This document shows positions 54,212-63,392 of a DNA stretch of 64,000 nucleotides, one piece after another. Source of the DNA: JACPFJ01 sp036504875 (lineage in GTDB: Bacteria; Desulfobacterota; Desulfuromonadia; Geobacterales; Pseudopelobacteraceae); NCBI GenBank assembly GCA_036504875.1, contig DASXUK010000002.1, positions 1 to 64,000 on the forward strand, in the 5' to 3' direction. A program made the position numbers and the translations under genes. The notes under the pieces were generated by a model. The model made no database searches and was not told where the DNA came from. It saw nothing but the letters and a program-made list of their open reading frames with translations. Position 1 is the first letter of the stretch. The number at the start of each line of letters is the position of its first letter.

Positions 54212-55609
54212 ATGCAAGATTACCCTTACATCATCACCATCTCCTCGGAAAAAGGAGGTGTCGGCAAGACCACTCTCGCAACTAATCTGGCCATTTATTT
54301 AAAAGCGATGCGTGAAGATCTTCCGGTTACCATCCTTTCCTTTGACAACCATTTCACAATCGACCACATGTTCGAGCACAAGGGACAGAAGATCAATGGG
54401 ACGGTGCATGAACTTTTGATGGGTGAGAATGCTACAGGCCTGATTCAAACCGGGCAATATGGTGTTGGCTATATTCCATCGTCTACCGAGCTGGGTGATA
54501 TTCATGAACGCTTCAAAGGTCCGATGACACTTGCCCGAATGCTGGCTGAATCAGGATTGTCCGGCATAGTAATTATCGACACCCGGCCTGATCTCAATAT
54601 TCTGACGCAAAACGCCCTTTATGCCGCTGATCGTGTCTTGATACCGGTCAAGGATATGCCTAGTCTTGAAAATTGCCGAAACATCTTTGCTCTTTTTGAA
54701 CAACGCGGAATTGACAAGAAATCCCTGGTACTGATCCCCTGCCTGATCGATTCACGCATTAAGTTTGAGGGGATATTCAAGGACCAGAAAACCTTGTTGC
54801 GTGCTTTTGCCACCAATCGAGGCTACCGCTGCATGGATACCTTTATTTCAAAAAGCCCCAAGGTTGAGAGCCTGAATACCAACCCGGAAGGCAAGATCTA
54901 TCCCATCCTTACCCATGCCCGCGGAACCGAGGTTTACAATCAATTCGCGCGTATCACCAGGGATGTGCTGCGCAATATGGATGCCACCCCGGAACCGCGC
55001 TCCTATCTTTATGCCCGCTGGCTGGCTGAAAAAGAGGACAAGAAAAAAGAATCCTATCTGGCACGCCTGGAGGGGTTGGCCGAACGCTGTCTGATATGCG
55101 GAACAGCCTTGACGGAACGTCCCGATGAGCGTGGATTTTACTATGAGACCAGCGATCGGACGTCACGCGGATTCCTGCATTCCGATTGCTTTGCCGATCT
55201 GCTCTGCACAACCCTTTACGGCATGACCAGTGACTCCCAAGCCTATGGTGCTGCCCGCTTGGTGATCTCGGAGAAGACCAGCAAACTGATCTCCTTACTC
55301 TTCCCCAAGGTAGAGAACGGGACCTATCTGCTGGACTACAGACAATTCAGTAAATCTGGAGAGCAGCTTTTTCAAAAAGATCTACCCTTGACTGGCTTTG
55401 CGGAGGGTGAATTGGGAGGAAACAATGATCGGCTTTACCTGCTTCTGAATGAGTCTTTGGCTGGATATGAAGGCAATCTACGCCATGGAAGCTGGCTGGC
55501 AGTTCATCCGGTGGACACGCAAAATCCAGAGTCGATTCTAAACGAAGAACAGTACCGGGCCATCCATATGATGCAAACTAGAATAGGTGATACTCTTATG
55601 GCAGGCTGA
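54212..55609 (+). CDS. ParA/MinD-type ATPase with a Cys-containing C-terminal extension
   Basis: 465 residues. Residues 1-260 form a deviant Walker A ATPase (SSEKGGVGKTTLATNLA, signature Lys and GKT at 14-20; IIDTRPDLN as switch II). Residues 261-465 are an extension I do not recognise; it has Cys293-x2-Cys296 and later His323-x2-Cys326 (ERCLICGTAL, GFLHSDCF), a possible zinc site. No ParB or parS-like partner adjoins, so plasmid/chromosome partitioning is not implied; a positioning role for another cargo is possible. GGCGGGAGA precedes the ATG. Single gene with a structured leader. Confidence 0.75.
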   Translation: MQDYPYIITISSEKGGVGKTTLATNLAIYLKAMREDLPVTILSFDNHFTIDHMFEHKGQKINGTVHELLMGENATGLIQTGQYGVGYIPSSTELGDIHERFKGPMTLARMLAESGLSGIVIIDTRPDLNILTQNALYAADRVLIPVKDMPSLENCRNIFALFEQRGIDKKSLVLIPCLIDSRIKFEGIFKDQKTLLRAFATNRGYRCMDTFISKSPKVESLNTNPEGKIYPILTHARGTEVYNQFARITRDVLRNMDATPEPRSYLYARWLAEKEDKKKESYLARLEGLAERCLICGTALTERPDERGFYYETSDRTSRGFLHSDCFADLLCTTLYGMTSDSQAYGAARLVISEKTSKLISLLFPKVENGTYLLDYRQFSKSGEQLFQKDLPLTGFAEGELGGNNDRLYLLLNESLAGYEGNLRHGSWLAVHPVDTQNPESILNEEQYRAIHMMQTRIGDTLMAG

Positions 55610-55633
55610 ATGCTTTCACGCCCTTTCTCTCGA

Positions 55634-55667
55634 ACAAAAAAAACCCGCTATCATACGGGCTTTTTTT
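55634..55667. terminator. Bidirectional terminator between convergent genes
   Basis: The stem AACCCG/CGGGC(T) is flanked by an A run on the left and a T run on the right, so it can end transcription in both directions (ParA-like gene and deacetylase gene). Confidence 0.8.
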
Positions 55668-55670
55668 GAC

Positions 55671-56642
55671 TTATCTTACCAACTGCGATGCGGACACCAG
55701 GGTAACACCTTGCTCCTTCAGAGTTGGAAGCAGCTCCTGCAGCGTTTTGATCGTAGTCGGGTGAGGATGGCATATTGCAATGCTGGCACCTGTTTTTTGG
55801 GCCAGGCGCACGGCCTGATTGAGCTGACCCTTGATGTATTCACGATTTTGTACATTATCGAGAAAGATATTTCTTCTAGCACTTTTAAGGCCCATTTCCC
55901 GCGCCAGTCTCAATCCTACTGTCTGCGGCGAGGTAACGCTGTCGATAAAAAACTTATCGTGGTCTTTTAGCTCATGCAGCACCACCCTCATTTTCTCCTC
56001 ATTCTCGGTAAAGCTGGAGCCCATATGATTATTGGCGCCAACCGCTTTAGGGATTTCCCGCATGTATTCGCTCAGGCGCTCCACAAGCCCGGCATCTTTC
56101 ATCGAAAGTAATAGTCCATTGGCCTCCAGTCTGCGCTGGGGCCACTCCTTAGGCTGCATCGGCATATGAATCATGGTTTCGATTCCGTTGCTAGCTGCAA
56201 ATGCTGCCACTTCTTTAAAATTAAGCAGCCCCGGTATTATCGAGAATGTCAGTGGTACGCCAATGGATGCCAGGGAGCGGGCTTCCTGCATACTTCCCCC
56301 CATATCATCAATGATGACAGAGAGCTGCGCTTTGCCAGCAGATTTTGTACCTGTGGATATGGAATTTGATGAGACCTCTGATTCCACATGAACTTTACTT
56401 TTTTCCTGATTTAGCGACTTTTCCGGTTGAGGAGGGGTCTCCTGCGGAGGCGGCCCGTTGATCGGCCTGGGCCTTTCTATCTTTTGTACCGTGGCAGGCA
56501 AGGGGGCCGGCTGTTTCTTTTCGGTTTTGCTCACAAACAGGTAACCACCAACAGCCAGGATGATGACAGCAATAACTGCCAAGGCGGCATAAGCGCCGCC
56601 CCGGTTTTTTTTATAACGTTTATGTGGCTTGGGTTTAATCAC
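55671..56642 (-). CDS. Divergent polysaccharide deacetylase family protein
   Basis: 323 residues from a GTG. An N-terminal membrane helix at about 14-35 (YAALAVIAVIILAVGGYLF) and a Pro- and Glu-rich linker are followed by the deacetylase-like domain from about residue 105: AQLSVIIDDMGGSMQEAR, PLTFSIIPGLLNFKEVA, ETMIHMPMQPKEWP. The family (PF04748) keeps the NodB barrel with metal-ligand-like Asp and His. The substrate is unknown and probably a cell-wall or surface glycan. Last gene of the run that includes ctpA and the EnvC-like activator. Confidence 0.85.
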   Translation of the reverse strand: MIKPKPHKRYKKNRGGAYAALAVIAVIILAVGGYLFVSKTEKKQPAPLPATVQKIERPRPINGPPPQETPPQPEKSLNQEKSKVHVESEVSSNSISTGTKSAGKAQLSVIIDDMGGSMQEARSLASIGVPLTFSIIPGLLNFKEVAAFAASNGIETMIHMPMQPKEWPQRRLEANGLLLSMKDAGLVERLSEYMREIPKAVGANNHMGSSFTENEEKMRVVLHELKDHDKFFIDSVTSPQTVGLRLAREMGLKSARRNIFLDNVQNREYIKGQLNQAVRLAQKTGASIAICHPHPTTIKTLQELLPTLKEQGVTLVSASQLVR

Positions 56643-56661
56643 GATAGGTTTAGAGTGAGGA

Positions 56662-58098
56662 CTATTTACTATTTGGAATTTTAACCTGCTTTTGCATACT
56701 CAATTCTTGTTTTTGAAGCTTCAGGATGTAATGCCCTACCAAAACCAGATCATCCAGGTAGTCCTGACGGCCATCGTTGTTAAGATCATAGGCAGGTTTA
56801 TCGGATTTAAGGGCCATTTTCGCCAGCATAGCAGAAACGCCCCCTTCGGACAATTCTTTGGTTTCCTTGATCACAGCAGCATCAAGAGGAGGAATTACCA
56901 GGATAGGTATATCCACTTTTTCATTCTTTATAAAAACCGACAGCCGCACATCAGACTTACCCTTCTGTGGCAGCGCCTCAAGTTCCCAAATCTTGTCAGC
57001 AAGCGGATGAATTGATTTAAGATTAGCGTTTTTTAGCGAAAAATTTGGTACTACTGCCGCTGTCGCCAATTCGATTCTCAATTTAAGCAAGCTCTTTCCG
57101 TCGGAGATTGCAATCTCCGGCGTCTGAGTAATGCCGGCCTGGCGAGCTGCCGGATCAAACAAAGCAATCAGGCTTTTCAGATTTCTGATCCCATTAAAGG
57201 AACGAAAACGCTGGACAGGCGCCACAAAAGCATTAAGTTGAGCAACTGCTTCCTTGACACTTGCAACCGATCCATTTTGCGCGCCTTCCACCTGAACAGG
57301 GTTGGTTGAAGAGTTTGCGACAGGCGGATTGTATGCGGGCGGAGTATTATACGAGCTGGAATCATTGCTTCTGCCGCGGGGTTCATCAGGCCTGGTTTCA
57401 CTTTTTCCGGAATCCTGTAAAAAAGGTGTGTTCACTGAAACAGTAACTCCACCTGACTGCTGCCGATATTGCTGTTGGATCTGTTCAGAGACACCAGTCA
57501 TCCCACCGCTTCCCCCGGATGAGGCAGTTGCAGTTGCGGGCGAAACCGTGGAGTTAAAACCCATCCCTGCTGCTGGTGCTTGTGTTATTGGCGTTTTTGC
57601 CCCGACGCCGGTTTCAGTTTTTGTGGAAACCGGAACATTATCAACTGCAGGTGAAGCTAGTTCTTTATTGACGACCAGATCAACTGCCAGCGGCATGCTG
57701 GCAGTTGTTAAGGCGCTGGAGTCCACTTTGGTAATTACCGGCAGAGCAGAGCCGATTCGATTGAATCTTATGGTTGCCAAATCACCGGGACTTTTAAAAG
57801 CTCCCTTGGAAAGAAAGGCGGCACTAAGCAAACCAGGTGTTGCTGAATTGGTTTGTATTGCGGCATCTGCCTGAATAGACATTTTATTAGCTACAACTTG
57901 AGGACTGGAGAGAGTTCCAGGATCGTAGGCGATAGTAAACCCGACATAATGGGCATCCTGCAGACCAGTAACCGAAACCGTGTAACTGCTGCCATCTCCG
58001 GTCGGGTTAATAGTAATAATGGCATAGGCCAGTGCTTGGCCAGTTGCCGCGGTAATCAGCAACATGAACAGACCTATTATTAAAACTACTTTGCGCAT
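56662..58098 (-). CDS. Exported protein with an N-terminal cohesin-like domain and a C-terminal half-dockerin
   Basis: 478 residues from the ATG at 58098 (GGAGAGGGT upstream); a TTG six codons earlier overlaps the site. Signal peptide to about residue 25. Residues 26-145 have a cohesin-like beta pattern (YVGFTIAYDPGTLSSPQVV). The middle (150-280) is low-complexity and rich in Ser, Thr, Pro and Gly. Residues 438-459 (DLNNDGRQDYLDDLVLVGHY) fit one dockerin type I calcium repeat with Asp/Asn at 1, 3, 5, 9 and 12. Normal dockerins have two. It lies between ctpA and the deacetylase gene, in the same transcript. Role unknown. Confidence 0.7.
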   Translation of the reverse strand: MRKVVLIIGLFMLLITAATGQALAYAIITINPTGDGSSYTVSVTGLQDAHYVGFTIAYDPGTLSSPQVVANKMSIQADAAIQTNSATPGLLSAAFLSKGAFKSPGDLATIRFNRIGSALPVITKVDSSALTTASMPLAVDLVVNKELASPAVDNVPVSTKTETGVGAKTPITQAPAAGMGFNSTVSPATATASSGGSGGMTGVSEQIQQQYRQQSGGVTVSVNTPFLQDSGKSETRPDEPRGRSNDSSSYNTPPAYNPPVANSSTNPVQVEGAQNGSVASVKEAVAQLNAFVAPVQRFRSFNGIRNLKSLIALFDPAARQAGITQTPEIAISDGKSLLKLRIELATAAVVPNFSLKNANLKSIHPLADKIWELEALPQKGKSDVRLSVFIKNEKVDIPILVIPPLDAAVIKETKELSEGGVSAMLAKMALKSDKPAYDLNNDGRQDYLDDLVLVGHYILKLQKQELSMQKQVKIPNSK

Positions 58099-58134
58099 AC
58101 CCTCTCCTAGTGCCAATTATAAGTAAAGCCAAGT

Positions 58135-59484
58135 TTACTTCATTTGCTTGAGAATCTCCCACCCTTTCAAAAGATCGAGTGCCCGCATGACCTGGTAATC
58201 ATTTTTCAGGGTTTCCTCGGGCTTTAAGACAGCCTTTTCCTTTGGCTCTTCCTTCTTTTCCTCTTTCTTGATTTCCTTGGTTGATTCTTTGTCATCACCC
58301 TCAAAATGATTCTCAAGATCCTTTTCACGAAGATGGAGCAGATCCTTTTTTTCTGTCTCCTTGGAAAGTTCAAGACGCTCAACAACGATATCAGGAGTAA
58401 TGCCCTTGGCCTGGATAGAGCGCCCTTTGGGGGTAAAATAACGAGCGGTTGTCAGGCGCAGGCCTGAATCATCAGAAAGAGGGATGATGGTTTGGACAGA
58501 CCCCTTGCCGAAACTTTGAGTTCCCATGACAATCGCACGTTTATGATCCTGAAGTGCGCCGGCGACAATCTCCGAAGCGCTGGCACTTCCGCCATTGATC
58601 AGAACCACTATCGGATAGCTAGGTTCCTTGCCGCCTTTTCTGGCAGAGAATTGCATTTTGGAATCTTTTTCACGACCTTCTGTATAAACTATCAGACCTT
58701 CTTCAATAAAATGGTCAGCCACCTTGACAGCCTGATCCAGCAATCCGCCTGGATCATTGCGCAGGTCAAGCACCAGTCCGGAAAGAGGGGCCTTGTTTTC
58801 ATCCTGAAGTGCCTTAAGCGCTTTGCTCAGGTCATCGTCTGTCTTTTCCTGAAACTGTGCCACGCGCACATAGGCATAACCGTTATCCAGCATCTTGGAG
58901 CGCACACTCTTGATCTGAATAATGTCACGCACCAGGCTATATTCTTTTGGCTTCTCAAGCCCCTCCCGCATGATAGTCAGAACAACCGTGCTGCCCTTCT
59001 GACCGCGCATCCGCTTGACAGCATCATTTATATTGAGATCCTTTGTAAATTTGCCGTCAATTTTTAGAATCTGGTCGCCAGCCTTGATGCCGGCCTTAAA
59101 CGCGGGAGTATCCTCGATCGGAGAAATTACTGTAAGGATGCCGTCCTTAATGGTGATCTCAATCCCTAAGCCGCCAAAAGCCCCTTTGGTATCGATCCGC
59201 ATCTCCTTGTAAGTATCGGGTGTCATAAAGGAACTGTGCGGATCAAGTGAAGCTAGCATGCCGTTTATAGCGCCATAGATCAGTTTCTTGGTATCAACCT
59301 CTTCAACATAGCTCTTCTTTACAATTGCCATGACATCGGTGAAAAGTTCGATTGATTCGTAGTCGCTTCCTTTGGCCTCTGCCGCGCAACGACGCTGGGA
59401 ACTTATACCGATAAATATCACCAGCATCGTCACTATAACTGCGAAACCGACTGCTACCTTTTTTTTCCTGCCTGGTTTAAACAT
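58135..59484 (-). CDS. ctpA: Carboxy-terminal processing protease (S41)
   Basis: 449 residues. Periplasmic or membrane-bound serine protease with a PDZ domain. N-terminal membrane helix (VAVGFAVIVTMLVIFIGI), the S41 cap, PDZ at about 95-170 (GGLGIEITIKDGILTVISPI), and a catalytic domain with Ser in GGSASASEIVAGAL and Lys in GTQSFGKGSVQT. The C-terminal tail is Lys- and Glu-rich and low in complexity. GGAGG precedes the ATG. It is close to the EnvC-like gene and may act on peptidoglycan enzymes. Confidence 0.94.
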   Translation of the reverse strand: MFKPGRKKKVAVGFAVIVTMLVIFIGISSQRRCAAEAKGSDYESIELFTDVMAIVKKSYVEEVDTKKLIYGAINGMLASLDPHSSFMTPDTYKEMRIDTKGAFGGLGIEITIKDGILTVISPIEDTPAFKAGIKAGDQILKIDGKFTKDLNINDAVKRMRGQKGSTVVLTIMREGLEKPKEYSLVRDIIQIKSVRSKMLDNGYAYVRVAQFQEKTDDDLSKALKALQDENKAPLSGLVLDLRNDPGGLLDQAVKVADHFIEEGLIVYTEGREKDSKMQFSARKGGKEPSYPIVVLINGGSASASEIVAGALQDHKRAIVMGTQSFGKGSVQTIIPLSDDSGLRLTTARYFTPKGRSIQAKGITPDIVVERLELSKETEKKDLLHLREKDLENHFEGDDKESTKEIKKEEKKEEPKEKAVLKPEETLKNDYQVMRALDLLKGWEILKQMK

Positions 59485-59553
59485 CTTCTGCCTCCAGTTG
59501 AATGGTTAACTTTTATCTAATAAGCCTTATAAATTCAGATGAGTTTGATAATG

Positions 59554-60735
59554 TCAGTGAACCCAGCTGACCGGGTCAACTGGTTTGCCCTGATGTCGAA
59601 TTTCAAAATACAGGATCGGGCCCTTACTGGAATCAAGATCCCCGACCGTGGCAACAACTTCATTGCGGGCGACCTGAGCTCCTACCTTTTTCAAGATCCT
59701 GGCGGCATGGGCATAAAGACTGAAATAGCCTCCGCCATGATCCACTATTATCATATTGCCGTATCCCTTGAAATAATCGGCAAAAATAACACTACCCTCA
59801 TAGATCGATCTGATTTCTGTACCGTTTCCTACCGAGATAGACAACCCTTTGCTAAAGGTATAGGAATTAAAATCAGGGTGTTTGTGTTTGCCATAGGTTT
59901 CAACAATCTCACCCCGTACAGGCAGGGACATGCGACCCTTTTGTGAGGCAAATCCACGGTCCGGCACCGGTGGTAGTTCCGGCAAGGGTTTCAGCTTATT
60001 GCCAGGCTTTTCATGCCGCGACGACAGTTTTCTGCGACTGAGAGCCTCCAGCCGTTCCATCATCGCCTGCAATCGGGACGCATTAGCCTGGAGCTCTTTA
60101 ATAGAGACCTCATAGCTTTTGCGATCGGTACGGACCTTGACCAGGTAGGCCGCCTTCTTGGTCTTTTCCTGCTCTATCTCGCGTTTTTTAAGGGCAATAC
60201 CTTGCTTGATCCCTTCTTTTTTGACGGCATCCCGCTCCAGCTCCGCCTTTAACAGCCGCAACTCTTCAAGCGAATCATTATACTCCGCGAAGATTTTTTT
60301 GTCATTCTCAAGAATTGAGCGCATGTAACGAATATTTTCAGCCATCTGCGGGAAAGATTCCGCAGAAAAAAACATTCTTAATGCTCCTAACTCACCGGCT
60401 TTATAGAGCGACGCAAGCCGTCGATTAATCTCCTCTTTCTTCTGGTTAGCCTTGTCTGTAACACGCACTATTTCCCGGCCGGTCCGGCCTAGACTGGACT
60501 CGACACTGCGCAGGTCATGGTCAAGCTTTCCCAGATCGTTCTCTTTCTGTTCCAGATTCTGGTTGATTGCCTGCAGCTCGGTTGAGACAACCGCCTCTAC
60601 CTTGCGGGTCCTCGACAGAAGCTGTTTCTTGGCCTTGATCTCCTGCTTGACACCTTTGAGCTCGTCTTTGGGATTTTCACCGCTGGCAGCCAAGGGCAAA
60701 AACAAAAATAGCGCTATGAACAGCAGCTGTTTCAT
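59554..60735 (-). CDS. envC: EnvC-like murein hydrolase activator
   Basis: 393 residues from the ATG at 60735; the TTG two codons earlier overlaps the ftsX stop. Signal peptide to about residue 21, then long coiled coils (about 25-240), then a LytM domain (about 280-393). In the LytM domain the zinc ligands are missing: the first His/Asp positions read FSKGLSISV, and the late His reads LYFEIRHQG. E. coli EnvC is degenerate in the same way and works by activating amidases under control of FtsEX. The gene follows ftsX, supporting that role. Confidence 0.85.
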   Translation of the reverse strand: MKQLLFIALFLFLPLAASGENPKDELKGVKQEIKAKKQLLSRTRKVEAVVSTELQAINQNLEQKENDLGKLDHDLRSVESSLGRTGREIVRVTDKANQKKEEINRRLASLYKAGELGALRMFFSAESFPQMAENIRYMRSILENDKKIFAEYNDSLEELRLLKAELERDAVKKEGIKQGIALKKREIEQEKTKKAAYLVKVRTDRKSYEVSIKELQANASRLQAMMERLEALSRRKLSSRHEKPGNKLKPLPELPPVPDRGFASQKGRMSLPVRGEIVETYGKHKHPDFNSYTFSKGLSISVGNGTEIRSIYEGSVIFADYFKGYGNMIIVDHGGGYFSLYAHAARILKKVGAQVARNEVVATVGDLDSSKGPILYFEIRHQGKPVDPVSWVH

Positions 60736-60737
60736 AT

Positions 60738-61706
60738 TCAAACGTTGATGAATCTTTTAAGGGATGTAAGGCTTCCGATAAACCCCAGCGCAACGCCGGT
60801 CACGGCCACACCTGCAATATATTCCAGGGGCAGAAAAGACAAACCGGCTGTAGCAGGGTTAAAGGCGAGAAAATTGCCGGCGTTGTGGAGAAACCCCTCG
60901 TACAACGCCCACAACAGACCAACTGCAAGCAATGACCCGGCACAGCCTTGCATGATTCCTTCGATCAGGAAAGGTGCTTTGATAAAAAACCGGGTGGCGC
61001 CCACCAGCGACATAACCTCCAGCTCATCACGGCGGGCATAAATAGTAAGTTTGATTGTGTTGGATACTATGAAAATTACCGCTATCAGCAGAAAGGCACC
61101 CAGCAACATACCCAGCAACCGCACGAAATTCAGGAAGGTATTGAAACGTTTTACCCATTCCTCCCCATACTGAACCTCTTTAATTCCAGGAATTCTTTTA
61201 ATAGCAGACACAAAGGTCTCAACATCACTTGTATCTCTGCTGGACCGTTTCAGCGCAATTTCAAAGGAGGGAGGCAATATCTCGGGACGCACGCCATCCA
61301 GCAAGGTTTCCTGGCCCTTTAGACGACCCTTGAAGCGCTTGAGCGCCTCGTCTCGAGTAACATAAGTGACTTTGGAAGCGCCAGGCATGGCGATGATCTT
61401 TGATCTCAGGGCGGTCTGTTCCTGAGGTGCTAACTCCCGATCAAAATAAACCGTAACCTGAACCCGCTCGCTCCAATTTTCAGCCGCGTTTTCGAGATTA
61501 ACTGAAATCAGGAGAAACAGGGATACTATCAATAGCGCCAGGGTTATGGTTCCGATAGTGACCATATTGACATAGATATTCTGCCGTACGTTGATAATCG
61601 CACGATTTATGAAATAGCCGAGCCGTCCTGTAAAACCTTCGCCAGCCAGTGTTGGTCGTTTATTGGGCTGGCTGGCCGGTGATGTTTTCTTTTTCCACCT
61701 GTTCAA
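60738..61706 (-). CDS. ftsX: Cell division protein FtsX
   Basis: 322 residues. Four membrane helices: about 43-66, 203-223, 252-272, 291-313; periplasmic loop between the first two. It works with FtsE to control peptidoglycan hydrolysis at the division site. N-terminal amphipathic segment LGYFINRAIINVRQNIYV is typical. The TTG start lies inside ftsE, giving a 47-base overlap; no later start fits the family, and I keep it for that reason. Stop overlaps the envC region. Confidence 0.93.
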   Translation of the reverse strand: MNRWKKKTSPASQPNKRPTLAGEGFTGRLGYFINRAIINVRQNIYVNMVTIGTITLALLIVSLFLLISVNLENAAENWSERVQVTVYFDRELAPQEQTALRSKIIAMPGASKVTYVTRDEALKRFKGRLKGQETLLDGVRPEILPPSFEIALKRSSRDTSDVETFVSAIKRIPGIKEVQYGEEWVKRFNTFLNFVRLLGMLLGAFLLIAVIFIVSNTIKLTIYARRDELEVMSLVGATRFFIKAPFLIEGIMQGCAGSLLAVGLLWALYEGFLHNAGNFLAFNPATAGLSFLPLEYIAGVAVTGVALGFIGSLTSLKRFINV

Positions 61707-62352
61707 CGATATCTCCCTTATTGAGTATCACCAGACGTTTGTGGTTATTTTCTATGAGACGCCGGTCATGAGTAGCCACGACAACGGTAGTCCCACGTAT
61801 ATTGGCCTCTTTGAAAATATTCAGGATCTGGTTTTTGTTGGCATCATCCAGGTTGCCGGTAGGCTCATCCGCCAGAAGAATTTTGGGATCATTTACCAAA
61901 GCCCTGGCCAGGGCGACGCGTTGCTGTTCGCCTCCAGAAAGGCGTTGCGGAGTAAAATTGATTTTAGACTCCATCCCCATTTGCTTCAGTATATGCAGAA
62001 CTTTTTTTCCAATGTCTGCCCTTCCCCATCCCAGTACTTCCAGGGTAATGGCAACATTCTCAAAAACCGTGCGAGACGGAAGCAATTTGAAATCCTGGAA
62101 AACAACCCCAACCAGCCGGCGCAGGTGCGGGATTTGAGCGGGTGCCATACGGGAAACATTCTGCCCATCAATCAAAACCTGCCCACGGCTGGGAGTCAGG
62201 GCACCATAGAGGAGACGGAGCAAGGTTGTCTTGCCGGCACCGGACGGCCCGGTAAGAAAAACAAACTCACCTTTTTCGATTCTGAGGGTGATGTTGTTTA
62301 AAGCGGTGGCATCTTTTTGGTAGGCCAGAGATACATTATGCAGCTGAATCAT
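61660..62352 (-). CDS. ftsE: Cell division ATP-binding protein FtsE
   Basis: 230 residues. ABC ATPase of the FtsEX complex. Walker A GPSGAGKTTLLRLLYG, Q-loop VFQDFKLLP, signature LSGGEQQRVALARA and Walker B ILLADEPTG. Length is typical. It starts three bases after the pseudopilin stop, so the secretion and division genes appear to share one transcript. Confidence 0.96.
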   Translation of the reverse strand: MIQLHNVSLAYQKDATALNNITLRIEKGEFVFLTGPSGAGKTTLLRLLYGALTPSRGQVLIDGQNVSRMAPAQIPHLRRLVGVVFQDFKLLPSRTVFENVAITLEVLGWGRADIGKKVLHILKQMGMESKINFTPQRLSGGEQQRVALARALVNDPKILLADEPTGNLDDANKNQILNIFKEANIRGTTVVVATHDRRLIENNHKRLVILNKGDIVEQVEKENITGQPAQ

Positions 62353-62355
62353 AGA

Positions 62356-62910
62356 TTACCACTCATTATAGGGGACACCGTTGGTCCCGACCAGGTTAGA
62401 ACCGCTGTGGACATCATAGACATTGCCAGGACCAGCGCTGCCGCCGATAACAGAAGTACCGCCACCCAGGAACGGGGAACCCATGCCGCCGGTTGGTGTT
62501 GGTAAGGATGTGCTTTCAGTCGGTGGTGCAACAGTCACCCAGGTATCGCTTGATTTTGTAAAAGGATCCTTTGGCAGCCCGCGCATATAACCTTTTTCGG
62601 TTAACTCGGACAAGGAATCCGGATATTTACCCTGATCAGCATTGAACTGGTCGATGACTGAACGAAAATTATACAGATCTTCACTTAATACAGCCTCTTT
62701 TGCCTTAATAATACCGCGTTGATAATTAGGGGCAGCAACGGCGGCCAATATGCCGATAATCGAGACAACAATCATCAGCTCAATCAAAGTGAAACCGCCT
62801 TGATCGAGTGATAAACGGCCCCCGATACGCACATTCAAGCCAGACCAGAGCCTGGATAAAGGGCGACTAGAACCTCTTTTGCCGTTACCAGTCTTTGTAT
62901 TTTGTGCCAT
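62356..62910 (-). CDS. Type II secretion pseudopilin (GspG-like)
   Basis: 184 residues. The prepilin signature GG|FTLIELMIVVSIIGILAA gives cleavage after Gly39, so the leader is unusually long (about 39 residues, basic). The mature protein has Glu at position 5 and a helical spine, then GspG-type features such as EAVLSEDLYNFRSVIDQF and a Gly-rich C-terminal loop (about 128-180). Forms the pseudopilus of type II secretion. A homologous pseudopilin in Geobacter, OxpG, is needed for outer-surface metal reduction; correspondence here is inference. It overlaps the upstream pseudopilin gene by 26 bases. Confidence 0.85.
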   Translation of the reverse strand: MAQNTKTGNGKRGSSRPLSRLWSGLNVRIGGRLSLDQGGFTLIELMIVVSIIGILAAVAAPNYQRGIIKAKEAVLSEDLYNFRSVIDQFNADQGKYPDSLSELTEKGYMRGLPKDPFTKSSDTWVTVAPPTESTSLPTPTGGMGSPFLGGGTSVIGGSAGPGNVYDVHSGSNLVGTNGVPYNEW

Positions 62911-63382
62911 CGATTGCGGTTCCTTCGCTTAGCGAGTATACATCATAGACATCTTCGCCGCCCCAGGTGGTTGTATCAGGTTTATCGCTATAGGAGCGCA
63001 AGCCCCATTTAGGTTCTTCTCCCGGGCGCGTCGGATTAAACGGATCAACAGGTATCCGTCGCAGAAACTTCCTCTTGGGGGGTGTCAGCTCTCCAAAATC
63101 AAATCCATCCACCAGAACCTGAAGGGTTTCCGGATAACCGGAACTTTTATTCACCACAGCGTTTATTTTCTTGTTATCGATCGCCCAATCATACTTTTTG
63201 TGAAAATCATCAAGCGCAGTGCGAATTGTACGCAAATCACGACGCAACTCGATCTCTCGGGTGCGTTTGGCTGTCATTTGACCAATCGGAACTACCACCG
63301 AGGCGAGAATGGCCAGAATGGTGACCGTTACCACCAATTCGATCAGAGTCAGTCCTCTATTTTTCAAGATGCATTCTAACAT
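62885..63382 (-). CDS. Type II secretion pseudopilin, second copy
   Basis: 165 residues from the ATG at 63382, chosen because it gives a normal ten-residue leader (ends KNRG). Cleavage after Gly10 leaves Leu at position +1 and Glu at +5 (LTLIELVVTVTILAILAS); Phe or Met is usual at +1. The rest has the conserved pseudopilin layout with DLRTIRTALDDFHKKYDW, then a C-terminal domain with PVDPFNP and the ending TKYKDW. Related to the downstream pseudopilin. No clear ribosome binding site; translation is likely coupled to the secretin-like gene 10 bases upstream. Confidence 0.8.
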   Translation of the reverse strand: MLECILKNRGLTLIELVVTVTILAILASVVVPIGQMTAKRTREIELRRDLRTIRTALDDFHKKYDWAIDNKKINAVVNKSSGYPETLQVLVDGFDFGELTPPKRKFLRRIPVDPFNPTRPGEEPKWGLRSYSDKPDTTTWGGEDVYDVYSLSEGTAIDGTKYKDW

Positions 63383-63392
63383 AAAAGCATGA

